Shown in pieces: positions 17,500 to 26,596 of a DNA stretch of 64,000 bases; the stretch's first letter is position 1; each line of letters starts with the position of its first letter. This DNA comes from Dasania sp. GY-MA-18 (GTDB taxonomy: Bacteria > Pseudomonadota > Gammaproteobacteria > Pseudomonadales > Dasaniaceae), in contig NZ_JANHAP010000007.1 of NCBI RefSeq assembly GCF_024734385.1, positions 178,418 to 242,417 on the forward strand. Direction: 5' to 3'. The translations under genes and the position numbers were made by a program. The notes beneath the pieces are model-generated. The model was not told where the DNA came from and made no database searches. It was given only the letters and a program-made list of their open reading frames with translations.

Positions 17500-18405
17500 A
17501 TGACTATGAACTTAAAGCAATTACGCTATTTTTTGGCGGTGGTAGAAGTGGGCAATGTCACTAAGGCTAGCCAGAACTTATATATCTCCCAGCCAGCAAT
17601 ATCGAATGCAATCAAACAGTTGGAAGATTATCTGGATGTTCAGCTATTGATTCGTTCTCATGCTAAAGGGGTATCACTAACCGAGGCCGGTAAAGATCTT
17701 GCCGTAAAGGCGAAAGCATTACTGAGTTATGCTGAGGATGTTGAAAATCAAGTGCGTGATTTGGGGCAGGCGTTAAGTGGAGAGCTCTCTATTGGTTGTT
17801 TTGTTACTTTGGCTCCTTTTCTTCTGCCGGGTTTAATGAAAGCTTTAAAAGAGCAGTACCCCAAGGTTAGTTTGAAAGTGCTAGAGGGTAATGCTGAGCA
17901 GTTGCAAGCGGCACTGATGAACGGCGATATAGAGCTGGCGCTTATGTATGACCTGGCTTTAAACCCCAGCCTGGATATTAAAGTTAAGAAGGTAGCGCCG
18001 CCCTATGTTGTGCTTCCTGCAAATCATACCCTGGCTCAAAATGAAAAAGTAAAGCTAAGTGAGCTGAAGGACATGCCCTATATTCTGTTAGATTTGCCAT
18101 TAAGCCGAGAGTACTTTTTATCTATCTTTGATGCTGCCGATATTATCCCTAATATTTTTATGCGTACGGGTAGTTATGAGTTGGTGCGCTCTATGGTGGC
18201 GGCGGAGCAAGGCTATTCTGTTCTGGCTATGCGTCCCCAGCATGCCACAACCTATTATGGCGAGGGGGAGGTTGCATGTGTTGCATTACAAAACCCCTGT
18301 GCTGATATTGCGGTGGTGTTGGCAGCTGTAGAGGGCTTGCGATTATCTCGTAAGGCCGAGGCGTTTAAGGAAATTTGTTCTGACTTGCTAGCACTGCAGG
18401 GGTGA
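17500..18405 (+). CDS. LysR-family transcriptional regulator
   Basis: 301 residues: a winged helix-turn-helix at about residues 4-63 (LKQLRYFLAVVEVGN, QPAISNAIKQLE) and a LysR effector-binding domain. It is divergent from the Rieske oxygenase at 16205-17365, with 134 bp between starts, so it probably controls the oxygenase-transporter-aminotransferase operon. It is a close paralogue of the LysR protein at 1688-2584, which sits next to a paralogous aminotransferase, so the regulator and aminotransferase look duplicated together. Start alternatives are ATG 17500 and ATG 17506; neither has a strong ribosome site. Confidence 0.93.
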   Translation: MTMNLKQLRYFLAVVEVGNVTKASQNLYISQPAISNAIKQLEDYLDVQLLIRSHAKGVSLTEAGKDLAVKAKALLSYAEDVENQVRDLGQALSGELSIGCFVTLAPFLLPGLMKALKEQYPKVSLKVLEGNAEQLQAALMNGDIELALMYDLALNPSLDIKVKKVAPPYVVLPANHTLAQNEKVKLSELKDMPYILLDLPLSREYFLSIFDAADIIPNIFMRTGSYELVRSMVAAEQGYSVLAMRPQHATTYYGEGEVACVALQNPCADIAVVLAAVEGLRLSRKAEAFKEICSDLLALQG

Positions 18406-18713
18406 GTTGTTTAAACATGCCGCTAAATTAAGAATAAGTAAAATAGTCTTGGTATATAGAGGGTTGGGCAGCATCTTTGCTCAATCGCTATTCTATCGTA
18501 TTGATAATAAAGGATTATTTCCCTTTACCGATAATTGTGCCTGGCTGAGAAACGCTGGGTGGGCGGTGTTTTGATCAGGATTTAAATAGTTTTTAGTTAT
18601 CTATGACAACATCTTTTTATATTTTAAATATGCTAGCAAATCACGCACACTCGATGCATCAAGGGTTTAACAGCCCAATTATTACCGCAAGATAATAAAG
18701 AGCGAGCCTGTCC
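18406..18713. promoter_or_regulatory. Intergenic region upstream of the aldehyde dehydrogenase operon
   Basis: 308 bases without a gene. It holds TATCGTATTGATA at 18494-18506, a T-N11-A element resembling the one at 12914-12927, so a shared regulator is possible. I see no terminator for the LysR gene. The start codon at 18714 has only a weak GAGCGAG-type ribosome site. Confidence 0.4.
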
Positions 18714-20210
18714 ATGTCCGATTACAGCTACGAGTATTGGCAAACCCAAGCCAAAAACATCCAATTCAAAAACCAGTCTTTTATTAACGGTGAATACCGT
18801 GCCGCCCAGTCGGGTGCAACTTACGATGTTATTAGCCCGGCTAGCGAAGAGTTGCTCGCGCAGGTTAGTGCCTGTGATGAGGCGGATGTGGATGCCGCGG
18901 TAGCTTGTGCCCGCAGCAGCTTTGATAGCGGCGTATGGGCAAACCGTTCACCTGCTGAGCGCAAGGCGGTGGTGCTAAAGCTGGCCCAGCTTATTCTTGA
19001 GCATAAAGACGAATTAGCACTGTTAGAAACCTTAGATATGGGTAAGCCTGTCATGGATGCCCTTAATGTTGATGTAATGGGTGCCTCTGCCATCCTGGCT
19101 TGGTATGCCGAAGCAGCAGATAAAATTTACGACGAAATCGCCCCTACCGGCGACACCGCTTTAGCCACCATGACCCGCGAAGCCATAGGCGTAGTGGCGG
19201 CTATAGTGCCTTGGAACTTCCCCCTAGATATTGCCATTTGGAAGCTAGGCCCAGCCTTGGTTGCGGGCAACAGCGTGATTATTAAGCCTGCGGAGCAGTC
19301 ACCCCATTCGGTGCTGCGTTTAGCGGAGCTGGCTATAGAGGCGGGTGTACCCAAGGGCGTATTTAACGTGGTCACCGGCTACGGCCATGTGGCTGGTAAG
19401 GCGCTGGGCTTACATAACGATGTAGATGTTGCCACATTTACTGGCTCTACTGAGGTGGGCAAACTATTTTTACGTTATAGCAGCGAATCAAACATGAAGC
19501 CCGTGTGGTTAGAAACCGGCGGTAAAAGCCCCAATATTATTTTTGCCGACTGTGAGAATTTAGATAAAGCGGCGGATAAAGCGGCTTTTGGTATTTTCTT
19601 TAATCAGGGCGAAGTGTGCTCAGCTAACTCACGCTTATTGGTTGAAAATTCGATTAAAGATCAGTTTGTAGAAAAAATGGTAGCTCGCGCCAAGGCGGTA
19701 GTATTAGGTGATCCACTTAATCCAGAAACCACCATGGGGCCTATAGTCAATCGCAAGCAGGCCGACCGCATGCTGTCATTGATAGAGCAAGGTAAAAAAG
19801 AAGGCGGCAAGCTAGTGGCAGGCGGTACTAATAGCAGCATAAACGGCTCTTCCTTATATGTGCAGCCCACCATTTTTGATGGTGTTAATAATGATATGAC
19901 TATAGCCCGCGAAGAAATTTTTGGCCCAGTATTATCGGTGATAGGTTTCGACACCGAAGAGGAAGCCATCGCCATCGCCAACGACACACCTTATGGTTTG
20001 GCGGCCTCGGTATGGACGGATAGTTTAAATAGAGCGCATCGAGTCGCGAAAAAAATCAAGGCCGGTACGGTGTCGGTCAATACCGTTGACGCCCTAAGCC
20101 CCATGACCCCCTTTGGCGGTTTTAAACAGTCGGGCATAGGTAGGGATTTATCGATACATGCTTTTGATAAGTTCACGCAAGTGAAAACCACTTGGATAGA
20201 CTTTAGTTAA
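18714..20210 (+). CDS. PuuC-like NAD(P)-dependent aldehyde dehydrogenase
   Basis: 498 residues, full length for the family. The catalytic cysteine is C302 (QGEVCSAN), the general base Glu is near E267 (LETGGKSPN), and the cofactor-binding VPWNFP and FTGSTEVG motifs are present. From memory the whole sequence, including the YWQ.QA start and the KTIW/KTTW end, resembles gamma-glutamyl-gamma-aminobutyraldehyde dehydrogenase (PuuC) of the putrescine pathway. It would oxidise an amino- or gamma-glutamylamino-aldehyde to the acid. It is the first gene of an operon with an APC permease (24-bp gap) and aspartase. With the ligase at 41198 it suggests a gamma-glutamylated amine route, but other omega-aminoaldehydes remain possible. 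Confidence 0.93.
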   Translation: MSDYSYEYWQTQAKNIQFKNQSFINGEYRAAQSGATYDVISPASEELLAQVSACDEADVDAAVACARSSFDSGVWANRSPAERKAVVLKLAQLILEHKDELALLETLDMGKPVMDALNVDVMGASAILAWYAEAADKIYDEIAPTGDTALATMTREAIGVVAAIVPWNFPLDIAIWKLGPALVAGNSVIIKPAEQSPHSVLRLAELAIEAGVPKGVFNVVTGYGHVAGKALGLHNDVDVATFTGSTEVGKLFLRYSSESNMKPVWLETGGKSPNIIFADCENLDKAADKAAFGIFFNQGEVCSANSRLLVENSIKDQFVEKMVARAKAVVLGDPLNPETTMGPIVNRKQADRMLSLIEQGKKEGGKLVAGGTNSSINGSSLYVQPTIFDGVNNDMTIAREEIFGPVLSVIGFDTEEEAIAIANDTPYGLAASVWTDSLNRAHRVAKKIKAGTVSVNTVDALSPMTPFGGFKQSGIGRDLSIHAFDKFTQVKTTWIDFS

Positions 20211-20234
20211 GCTAAGCGCAGCCAGGGTATGAAA

Positions 20235-21626
20235 ATGAAACAAGAAACCATAATAAAAAAAGACAGTTTTAAACGTACCCTGGGCTTTAAGGCTTTATTA
20301 GCCGTAGCCATAGGGTTAGTGGTATCACAGGGTGTGATGGTGATTATGCTGCAGGGTGCAGGCTTTGCAGGGCTGGGTTTTTTTATTGCCATGGCTATAG
20401 GTTATTTGCTGGCAGTGTCCTATGTGTTTTCGTTTTCGGAGCTGGCTTTAATGTTTCCGCGCGCGGGCACCTTAAGTACCTATACCGAAGTAGCCATAGG
20501 GCATTTCCCCGCCATAGTTTCAGTGTTTTCTGGTTATGTAGTGGTGGCTATGTTTGCCACCTCTGCCGAGCTAGTGTTGATAGATTTATTACTGGAGCAT
20601 TTATTCCCCGGCTTAATACCACCTTATGTGGTGGCCTTTGGTATGTTGCTGCTATTTACGCTGCTAAACATTAAAGGGGTAGATATCTTCGCCAAGTTAC
20701 AATCGGTGCTGGCCTATACCATGATACTGTTTTTGTTATTAATCGGTGGTGTCGCCTCCTATGGTGGTATAGCGGAGCCGCAGGCGGGTATTAATCTTAC
20801 TGAAAACATCAACCCCATGGGCATAGGTGTCTTATCTTTAGTGGCTTTGGCCGTGTGGGGCTTTGTGGGTGCAGAGTTTGTTTGCCCATTAGTGGAAGAG
20901 ACCAAACAGCCCGAAAAAAATGTCCCCAGGTCTATGCTGGCTGGGGTTAGCATTATTTTTGTGATTTATATTTTATATTGCTTGGGGGCCATGTTATTTG
21001 TGCCCGGTGAAACTTTGGCCTCTGCCGCTTTGCCACACTTAGAGTTTGTAAAAGCCGTATTTGGTGAGCAAGGCCTGGTGTTTTTAACCGTTGCTGCTAT
21101 TACGGCAACTTGCAGCACGGTTAATACTTCTTTGGCAGCTGTGCCGCGCATGATTTACGGCATGGCCCACAACGGCCAAACTTTCTCCGCATTTAAAACC
21201 TTACACAAAAAGTATCAAACCCCTTGGATTGCAATTGTGTTTATTGCGGCGGTTACTGGCTTGCCCATATTGATTTATGGTCGCAATGCCGATGCGATTT
21301 TACTGTTGCTAACCGGTGCGGCTATCTCGTGGTTAGTGGCTTATATTATTGCCCATGTGGATGTTATCGTGCTGCGCTATCGCCTGCCTAATCAGTCTCG
21401 TCCTTTTAAAACTCCTTTTTATCCGCTGCCACAGATATTGGGCATAGCGGGCATGATCTACGGCATTATTTATGCGGCTCCCTCTGAAGAGTTGGAGTTT
21501 CAAATTATGATGATAGCCGGTTCAGTTTTGTTAATAGGTTGTGTGTTGGCTGCCTTATGGGTGAAGTTGGTGATGAAGCGAGGGCTATTTGAGCCCAGCA
21601 CCGTAAGCGAAGCGCTAAACGACTAG
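20235..21626 (+). CDS. APC-superfamily amino acid/amine permease
   Basis: 463 residues from the ATG at 20235, which has AGGG seven bases upstream (the ATG at 20229 overlaps that site). About twelve hydrophobic helices follow a short basic N-terminus. The first helix contains the GLVVSQGV segment where APC carriers bind the backbone of their substrate, and the helix-6 region (about 195-215) holds WGFVGAEF. The protein would import an amino acid, amine or polyamine by proton or sodium coupling at the inner membrane. It lies between a PuuC-like dehydrogenase and an aspartase, which argues for an amine or acidic amino acid, possibly both roles in one pathway. Confidence 0.9.
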   Translation: MKQETIIKKDSFKRTLGFKALLAVAIGLVVSQGVMVIMLQGAGFAGLGFFIAMAIGYLLAVSYVFSFSELALMFPRAGTLSTYTEVAIGHFPAIVSVFSGYVVVAMFATSAELVLIDLLLEHLFPGLIPPYVVAFGMLLLFTLLNIKGVDIFAKLQSVLAYTMILFLLLIGGVASYGGIAEPQAGINLTENINPMGIGVLSLVALAVWGFVGAEFVCPLVEETKQPEKNVPRSMLAGVSIIFVIYILYCLGAMLFVPGETLASAALPHLEFVKAVFGEQGLVFLTVAAITATCSTVNTSLAAVPRMIYGMAHNGQTFSAFKTLHKKYQTPWIAIVFIAAVTGLPILIYGRNADAILLLLTGAAISWLVAYIIAHVDVIVLRYRLPNQSRPFKTPFYPLPQILGIAGMIYGIIYAAPSEELEFQIMMIAGSVLLIGCVLAALWVKLVMKRGLFEPSTVSEALND

Positions 21627-21720
21627 CCAGTATTGATAAACAGGCTGGCGCTTCTAGTCAGCCTTTGATGATTTGTTGTGAATGTGTTTTTTATAATTAC
21701 GTGTATCGTAAGAGGTTATT

Positions 21721-23145
21721 GTGTCTAAGAAAAAATCCAATATTCGTGTTGAGTCTGATCTTTTGGGTGAGCGCAAGCTACCTTGGGATGTCTATTACGG
21801 TGTGCAAACGCTGCGCGCCGTAGAAAACTTTTCGATTAGCCATATCAAAGTAGGAGACTTTCCTCACTTTGTTAAAGCTTTAGCCATGGTAAAAAAGGCC
21901 TGTGTTAAAGCTAATTTAAAACTGGGCTTAATCGATAAAAAAATTGCCACGGCCATTGCCAGTGCCTGCGACGATGTTATTGCTGGTCACTATAACGATC
22001 AATTTGTGGTGGATATGATACAAGGCGGAGCAGGCACCTCCACCAATATGAATGCCAATGAGGTGATTGCCAACCGAGCGCTAGAGATACTAGGGCATGA
22101 GAAGGGCCGCTACGACATAGTTAACCCCAATAATCATGTTAACTTGTCGCAGTCTACTAACGATGTTTACCCCACGGCTATACGCCTGTGCTTAATTTTA
22201 AGTGCGCCGGAGTTATACGAAGCTATTGCGGGTTTAGGTTATCAATGCAAGCAGCGAGCGGTAGATTTTTCGGATGTGATAAAAATGGGCCGCACCCAGT
22301 TGCAAGATGCTGTGCCCATTACCTTAGGCCAAGAGTTTGAGGCCTACTACGCCAACTTAAAAGAAGATTTAGAAAAGCTTAAAGAAGTGGCGGGCAGTTT
22401 TAGAGAAATTAATTTAGGCGCTACCGCTATAGGTACCGGCATTAATACCGACCCTGAGTACTCCAGCTTGGCTATAGAAGAGCTGTGCTGGATAGCTGAT
22501 ATGCACTTTATCAAGGCTAGTAACCTGATAGAAGCTACCAGTGATATGGGTGACTTTGTGCTGCTGTCTAGCTTGTTAAAGCGCACGGCGATTAAAGTTT
22601 CAAAAATGTGTAATGATTTACGTTTGATGAGCAGTGGCCCAAGGGCGGGCTTAAATGAAATCAATTTACCTGCTATGCAACCTGGTTCATCCATCATGCC
22701 GGGCAAGGTTAACCCGGTAATCCCCGAAGTGGTGAATCAGGTTGCTTACCAAGTTATAGGCAACGATTTAACCGTGACCATGGCCGCCGAAGCAGGGCAG
22801 TTAGAGTTAAATGTGATGGAGCCGGTTATAGTCTTTAATATTTTGCGCTCTATGCAGTTTTTAACCAATGCGTTAAATACCCTGTCGGCTAAATGCGTAG
22901 CCGGTATTACTGCTAATAGAGAGCACTGCAAAAACATGGTGTATAACAGCATAGGTATAGTGACGGCGGTTAACCCTTACTTGGGTTATCAAACGTCAAC
23001 ACGCATAGCAAAAGAGGCCCTAGATACTGGGGCCAATATTATTGACTTGATTAAGCGCGACGCCTTATTAACTGATAAGCAGTTGGCGGATATTTTGAAG
23101 CCAGAAAATATGACCCAGCCGCGTAGGCAAACGCTAACGACTTAG
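21721..23145 (+). CDS. aspA: Aspartate ammonia-lyase
   Basis: 474 residues, the usual length for aspartase. The superfamily signature GSSIMPGKVNP, with the catalytic loop serine, is near residues 321-332; GTSTNMNANEVIANRA near residue 102 and NLSQSTNDVYPTA near 140 are also present. It converts L-aspartate to fumarate and ammonia. A class II fumarase is the main alternative, but the MNANEVI and QLQDAVP contexts fit aspartase better. GTG start at 21721 with AAGAGG upstream. It is the third gene after the aldehyde dehydrogenase and permease, before a strong terminator, so it may release ammonia and feed carbon to the TCA cycle at the end of the pathway. Confidence 0.9.
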   Translation: MSKKKSNIRVESDLLGERKLPWDVYYGVQTLRAVENFSISHIKVGDFPHFVKALAMVKKACVKANLKLGLIDKKIATAIASACDDVIAGHYNDQFVVDMIQGGAGTSTNMNANEVIANRALEILGHEKGRYDIVNPNNHVNLSQSTNDVYPTAIRLCLILSAPELYEAIAGLGYQCKQRAVDFSDVIKMGRTQLQDAVPITLGQEFEAYYANLKEDLEKLKEVAGSFREINLGATAIGTGINTDPEYSSLAIEELCWIADMHFIKASNLIEATSDMGDFVLLSSLLKRTAIKVSKMCNDLRLMSSGPRAGLNEINLPAMQPGSSIMPGKVNPVIPEVVNQVAYQVIGNDLTVTMAAEAGQLELNVMEPVIVFNILRSMQFLTNALNTLSAKCVAGITANREHCKNMVYNSIGIVTAVNPYLGYQTSTRIAKEALDTGANIIDLIKRDALLTDKQLADILKPENMTQPRRQTLTT

Positions 23146-23180
23146 TGGTCTATTGCTAACGGTAAAAAGTTAGTTGATTA

Positions 23181-23216
23181 AAAAGGCTTGTATACCAAGG
23201 TATGCAGGCCTTTTTT
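23181..23216 (+). terminator. Rho-independent terminator of the dehydrogenase-permease-aspartase operon
   Basis: Twelve-base stem GGCTTGTATACC / GGTATGCAGGCC (two wobble pairs), two-base loop, flanked by A residues on the left and six T residues on the right. Confidence 0.9.
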
Positions 23217-23425
23217 GTGTGCGTTGAAGGTGATTTTTATAACTGCGCTAAGGAGTCACTTTGTTGGAGTAAATACCTGACAGTAAAGGTTTAACCATAC
23301 TGGTATTGCAAGGCATAGTTTGATTTAGATTAGCTAGAGAAAACGGATAGAGAAAATAGATTGAGAAATTAGAGAGAGAAGATGGACCCTCACACTAGCA
23401 TTGCGCAACAGATATTTCACTAGGC

Positions 23426-23457
23426 AAAAAAAGGGCGAGCCATAAGGCTCACCCTTT
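23426..23457 (-). terminator. Rho-independent terminator of the flavin monooxygenase gene
   Basis: Stem GGGCGAGCC / GGCTCACCC with one mismatch and an ATAA loop, with seven A residues on its left, which is a T run in the minus-strand transcript. Confidence 0.85.
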
Positions 23458-23478
23458 GCCAATCCCAATCACTACAGC

Positions 23479-24738
23479 TTAACGCTGTGAGGGATCTTTA
23501 TAGTTGGAGTAGGTAAGTTGCGTGGCGATATGGCCAGCAATATGTTTAGCATCATGCCAAACACCCCAGATAAAAGTTGAGCCACGGCGTGATAACCAGG
23601 GTAGGCCCACAAAATAAACTCCCGGCTCGCTAGAAACACCACGCTGATGTTTAGGCTTACCTTGTTCGTCAAAAGCGTTTACTTTTAACCAACTGTAATC
23701 AACAGCATAACCTGTTGCCCAGATGATGCTGGTTACACCGGCTTCGGCTAGATCCAGCTCTAGTAAAGGATTGCTTAGGCAGTCGGGGTCGGCTAGCATT
23801 TTTCTGGCTTCGGGCTCTTCGGGTAGATCTAGGCCATTGCGCTCTATATAAGCATCGGCGGCATCTAACAACTCTAAATAATTTTTGTCGCCGTTGGCTA
23901 TGTTCTCTACCAAGTCAGGCTGTAAAGTCACGCGGGTGTTATCAAAAGATTTAGTCATACCCAGTAAGGTAATGCCCTGGTGAGCTAACTCGCGGAAGTC
24001 TACGGTTTTGCCGCCATGGGCGCCACTGACGGCGATGGTGACATGCTCGGTGCCAGGCTTCATTGCTTCTGCATCCCATTCACCTAATACACCTAACCAC
24101 CAGCAAAAATCACGGCCGCGGTAAGCGCGTGGGGGTCTATCGTGAGGGCCTACCGAAAGATAAACTTTTTTACCTGCGCGTTGCAGTTCGTCAGCGATTT
24201 GTACGCCCGAAGACCCCGCGCCTATTACCATCACGTTACCCGCTGGTAGCTGCTCGGGGTTGTAATAATCTGCCGAGTGTATTTGTTGAATATTGTCATA
24301 CTGTGGCGCAATGGGTGGGATAACTGGGCGCTGGAAAGGCCCTGTTGCGGCCACCACGCGATTGGCTTCGATAACGCCTTCTGAGGTTTCAATCGTGAAG
24401 CCGGGCTTGCCAACATTGCGTTCAACTTTTTTAACCTCTACGCCGGTACGTATGGGGGCGTTAAACTTTTTGGCATAGGCTTCAAAATAATCGGCAATAC
24501 GATCTTTGGGCGCAAAAGCGTCGGGGTCTACGTCGTCAAAATCTAAACCGGGAAAACGGTCATGCCAGGCAGGGCCATTAGCGACTAGTGAGTCCCAGCG
24601 GCCAGTGCGCCATTTTTCGGCAATGCGATTGCGTTCTAAAACGATGTGGGGCACATCTAGCTTGCTCAAGTGTTCGCTCATGGCTACACCGGCTTGGCCG
24701 CCGCCAACAACAAGTGTATCTGTTTTTTCAACTGTCAT
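23479..24738 (-). CDS. FAD/NAD(P)-dependent monooxygenase, CzcO/FMO-like
   Basis: 419 residues. Two Rossmann motifs: FAD at the N-terminus (VVGGGQAGVAMSEHL, about residues 10-24) and NAD(P)H near residue 170 (VIGAGSSGVQIADEL). Between them a substrate-domain ATGPFQRP segment corresponds to the flavin-monooxygenase ATG motif, and a second ATGY lies near residue 340. It resembles single-component flavin monooxygenases that N- or S-oxygenate small nucleophiles, although many relatives are annotated only as NAD(P)-binding oxidoreductases. It is monocistronic with its own terminator. Setting among amine genes makes N-oxygenation of an amine attractive, but this is inference. Confidence 0.85.
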   Translation of the reverse strand: MTVEKTDTLVVGGGQAGVAMSEHLSKLDVPHIVLERNRIAEKWRTGRWDSLVANGPAWHDRFPGLDFDDVDPDAFAPKDRIADYFEAYAKKFNAPIRTGVEVKKVERNVGKPGFTIETSEGVIEANRVVAATGPFQRPVIPPIAPQYDNIQQIHSADYYNPEQLPAGNVMVIGAGSSGVQIADELQRAGKKVYLSVGPHDRPPRAYRGRDFCWWLGVLGEWDAEAMKPGTEHVTIAVSGAHGGKTVDFRELAHQGITLLGMTKSFDNTRVTLQPDLVENIANGDKNYLELLDAADAYIERNGLDLPEEPEARKMLADPDCLSNPLLELDLAEAGVTSIIWATGYAVDYSWLKVNAFDEQGKPKHQRGVSSEPGVYFVGLPWLSRRGSTFIWGVWHDAKHIAGHIATQLTYSNYKDPSQR

Positions 24739-25364
24739 GTCTGTGTCCTTTATAAGTACTTTATCTATTTTTCAAGCTAATACTGGCGTAAATGTTTTTT
24801 GCATAGGGCGTTTTAATGGCGCCGTATGCGGTTAATCTTGTTTGCAAACTAGCGTTAGGCGGCCGGTATGGTCATCACTGGGCTGCCGTTCTATCTAGGC
24901 CTATATGCAGCTCGAAGAGTGCTTATGGTGTGGCAAGTAGATAGTGGTAATAGCCTGCTTTGATTGCTGATTTAGCTTATGAGGAAATGCTGCATTGGTA
25001 AAATATCATTAACTTTCTAAGTGTATTAAAAAAAGTAATCCAGAGATGGCTGGGTTTAAAGTCAATACATATGGGTATAGATAAGCGCTAAGCCCTGTTG
25101 TTTTTAAGCTACGGTTTAGGGTATAGCTGGCGTTAGCTGGTGAATTAGCTAAGGTTATCTAATTGATCAGTTAATAATATTTTATTAATTAACTGCAGCT
25201 ACTTATTCTTGCGCCAAGTCATAACAACCGCGGCATGCAAACCGGCTGCTAAACCTAGCCTGCGAGTTGCATGTTGCCAGTCCAATTTGATGCGAATTTG
25301 CAGGCTCGCTACTGAGTCATTTAATAGCGGCACTGCCCAGCATTAATTTTTAGAGGAAACAGCA
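24739..25364. promoter_or_regulatory. Long intergenic region between monooxygenase and RidA operon
   Basis: 626 bases containing divergent promoters, with no plausible gene on either strand. The part nearest the RidA operon holds TTATCTAATTGATCA (25153-25167), similar to elements at 12914 and 18494, followed at once by an AT-rich inverted repeat CAGTTAAT / ATTAACTG (25168-25195). These are the best operator candidates. The length is unusual for this compact window, so a small RNA or riboswitch cannot be excluded, though I recognise none. Confidence 0.4.
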
Positions 25365-25775
25365 ATGCCTACACACGAACGGATAAGAATGTTCAATACT
25401 AAAGAGACCTACCCCAACCAAAAGTTGGATAATGATCTCTGTCAGGCGGTTAGGGCGGGAAATACCGTTTACGTCCGCGGCCAAGTAGGAACAGACTTTG
25501 AAGGAAACTTGGTTGGCTTGGGCGATCCTGCCGCCCAGGCCGAGCAAGCCATGAAAAACGTTAAGCAGCTGTTGGAAGAAGCTGGCTCTGATTTAACTCA
25601 TATTGTTAAAACCACGACCTATATTACAGATCCGCGTTTTCGTGAAGATGTCTACGGTGAAGTGGGCAAGTGGTTAAAAGGGGTATACCCCATCTCTACT
25701 GGATTGGTGGTGTCGGGTTTAGCTCAGCCCCAATGGTTGATGGAAATCGATGTGATTGCGGTAATACCCGATTAA
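25365..25775 (+). CDS. RidA-family protein (YjgF/YER057c/UK114), divergent subfamily
   Basis: 136 residues, ATG at 25365 with AGAGGAAA upstream. The fold is recognisable from GQVGTDFEGNLVG, AMKNVKQLLEEAGS, the TTTYITD strand and the EIDVIAV end. True RidA hydrolyses reactive enamine/imine intermediates using an arginine in a P-A-R-S-T segment; here the corresponding place reads YPISTG, so that arginine seems missing. The protein therefore belongs to a Rid subgroup with another activity, probably acting on a deamination or C-N intermediate. It is the first gene of an operon with a DUF1028 protein and an M20 hydrolase. Confidence 0.9.
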   Translation: MPTHERIRMFNTKETYPNQKLDNDLCQAVRAGNTVYVRGQVGTDFEGNLVGLGDPAAQAEQAMKNVKQLLEEAGSDLTHIVKTTTYITDPRFREDVYGEVGKWLKGVYPISTGLVVSGLAQPQWLMEIDVIAVIPD

Positions 25776-25870
25776 TAGAGTCCACGCTAAACATTTGTGG
25801 ATAATTAACTCCCTAACCAGGCCATTATTTGCATCGCCTGGTTTTGTGTTTACAAGCTATAGGAATTGAT

Positions 25871-26557
25871 ATGACCTTCTCTTTAGTCGCGAGATGCCCC
25901 GACAGCGGTATGTTTGGCACTGTGGTAACTTCATCCAGTATTTGTGTGGCTAGCCGCTGCTCTTTTGTAAGGCCTGCGGTGGGTGCCGCGCAAAGCCAAA
26001 ACATTACCGACCCCGAGTTAGGCCCCAGATTGTTGGATTTATGTGAGCAGGGTTTATCTGCCCAAGAGGCCATGGCGCAGGTAGTGAAAGAGACCGAAAA
26101 AGTGCAATGGCGCCAGCTCGGTGTGGTTGATAAAAACGGTGGTACGGCTTGCTTTAGTGGCAGCGAAACTTTAGGCATACACGCCATGGCAGAGGGTAAA
26201 GACTGTGTGGCTATGGGTAATATGCTAGCCAATACCGAAATACCCGCAGCCATGGTGGCAGCTTTTGAGCAAGCGGTAGGCACATTAGCAGAGCGTTTAT
26301 TAATGGGTATAGAGGCTGGTTTGGCAGCCGGTGGGGAGGCCGGCCCCATACACTCTGCCGGTTTATTAGTTGCCACCGCCGATATGAGCTGGCCGGTGGT
26401 TAACTTGCGAGTGGATTGGGAAGACGAGCCCGATTATGCCATTGCCAAATTGCGCAGCGTTTGGAGCAATTACCTGCCACAAATGCAAGCTTACATAGTC
26501 CGCTCAGTAACCCCTGAAAACTCAGATCCCTATGGTGTGCCCGGAGATCCGGCTTAA
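25871..26557 (+). CDS. DUF1028 family protein (Ntn-hydrolase-like)
   Basis: 228 residues from ATG 25871 with AGGAA upstream; the longer reading from 25829 adds 14 residues without a ribosome site. The start TFSLVARCPDSGMFG, the following RCSFVRPAVGA block, and the GNMLAN segment are typical of DUF1028, a family of unknown reaction related in fold to N-terminal nucleophile hydrolases. In that fold the residue after Met, here Thr2, would be the nucleophile once Met1 is removed; that is inference. It is the middle gene between a RidA-like protein and an M20 deacylase, so an amide- or imine-processing role fits. Confidence 0.88.
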   Translation: MTFSLVARCPDSGMFGTVVTSSSICVASRCSFVRPAVGAAQSQNITDPELGPRLLDLCEQGLSAQEAMAQVVKETEKVQWRQLGVVDKNGGTACFSGSETLGIHAMAEGKDCVAMGNMLANTEIPAAMVAAFEQAVGTLAERLLMGIEAGLAAGGEAGPIHSAGLLVATADMSWPVVNLRVDWEDEPDYAIAKLRSVWSNYLPQMQAYIVRSVTPENSDPYGVPGDPA

Positions 26558-26596
26558 GCACATCACAGGTACAGCCTTTAAGTGTTAAGAGATAAT

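Larger units (their letters stand above)
23146..23478. other. Intergenic region between convergent aspartase and monooxygenase genes
   Basis: 333 bases without a gene, holding one terminator for each strand (listed separately) and about 200 bases between them with no recognisable signal. Confidence 0.7.

Noticed and set aside
21721..23145. Class II fumarase instead of aspartase
   Set aside because: The superfamily signature is shared by both, but the surrounding conserved segments and amine-catabolic context fit aspartase better; this is a preference, not proof.
25825..26376. 183-codon open frame antisense to the DUF1028 gene
   Set aside because: It lies opposite a well-supported gene, is rich in Ala/Pro/Ser/Thr as typical of antisense shadows, and shows no family motif.
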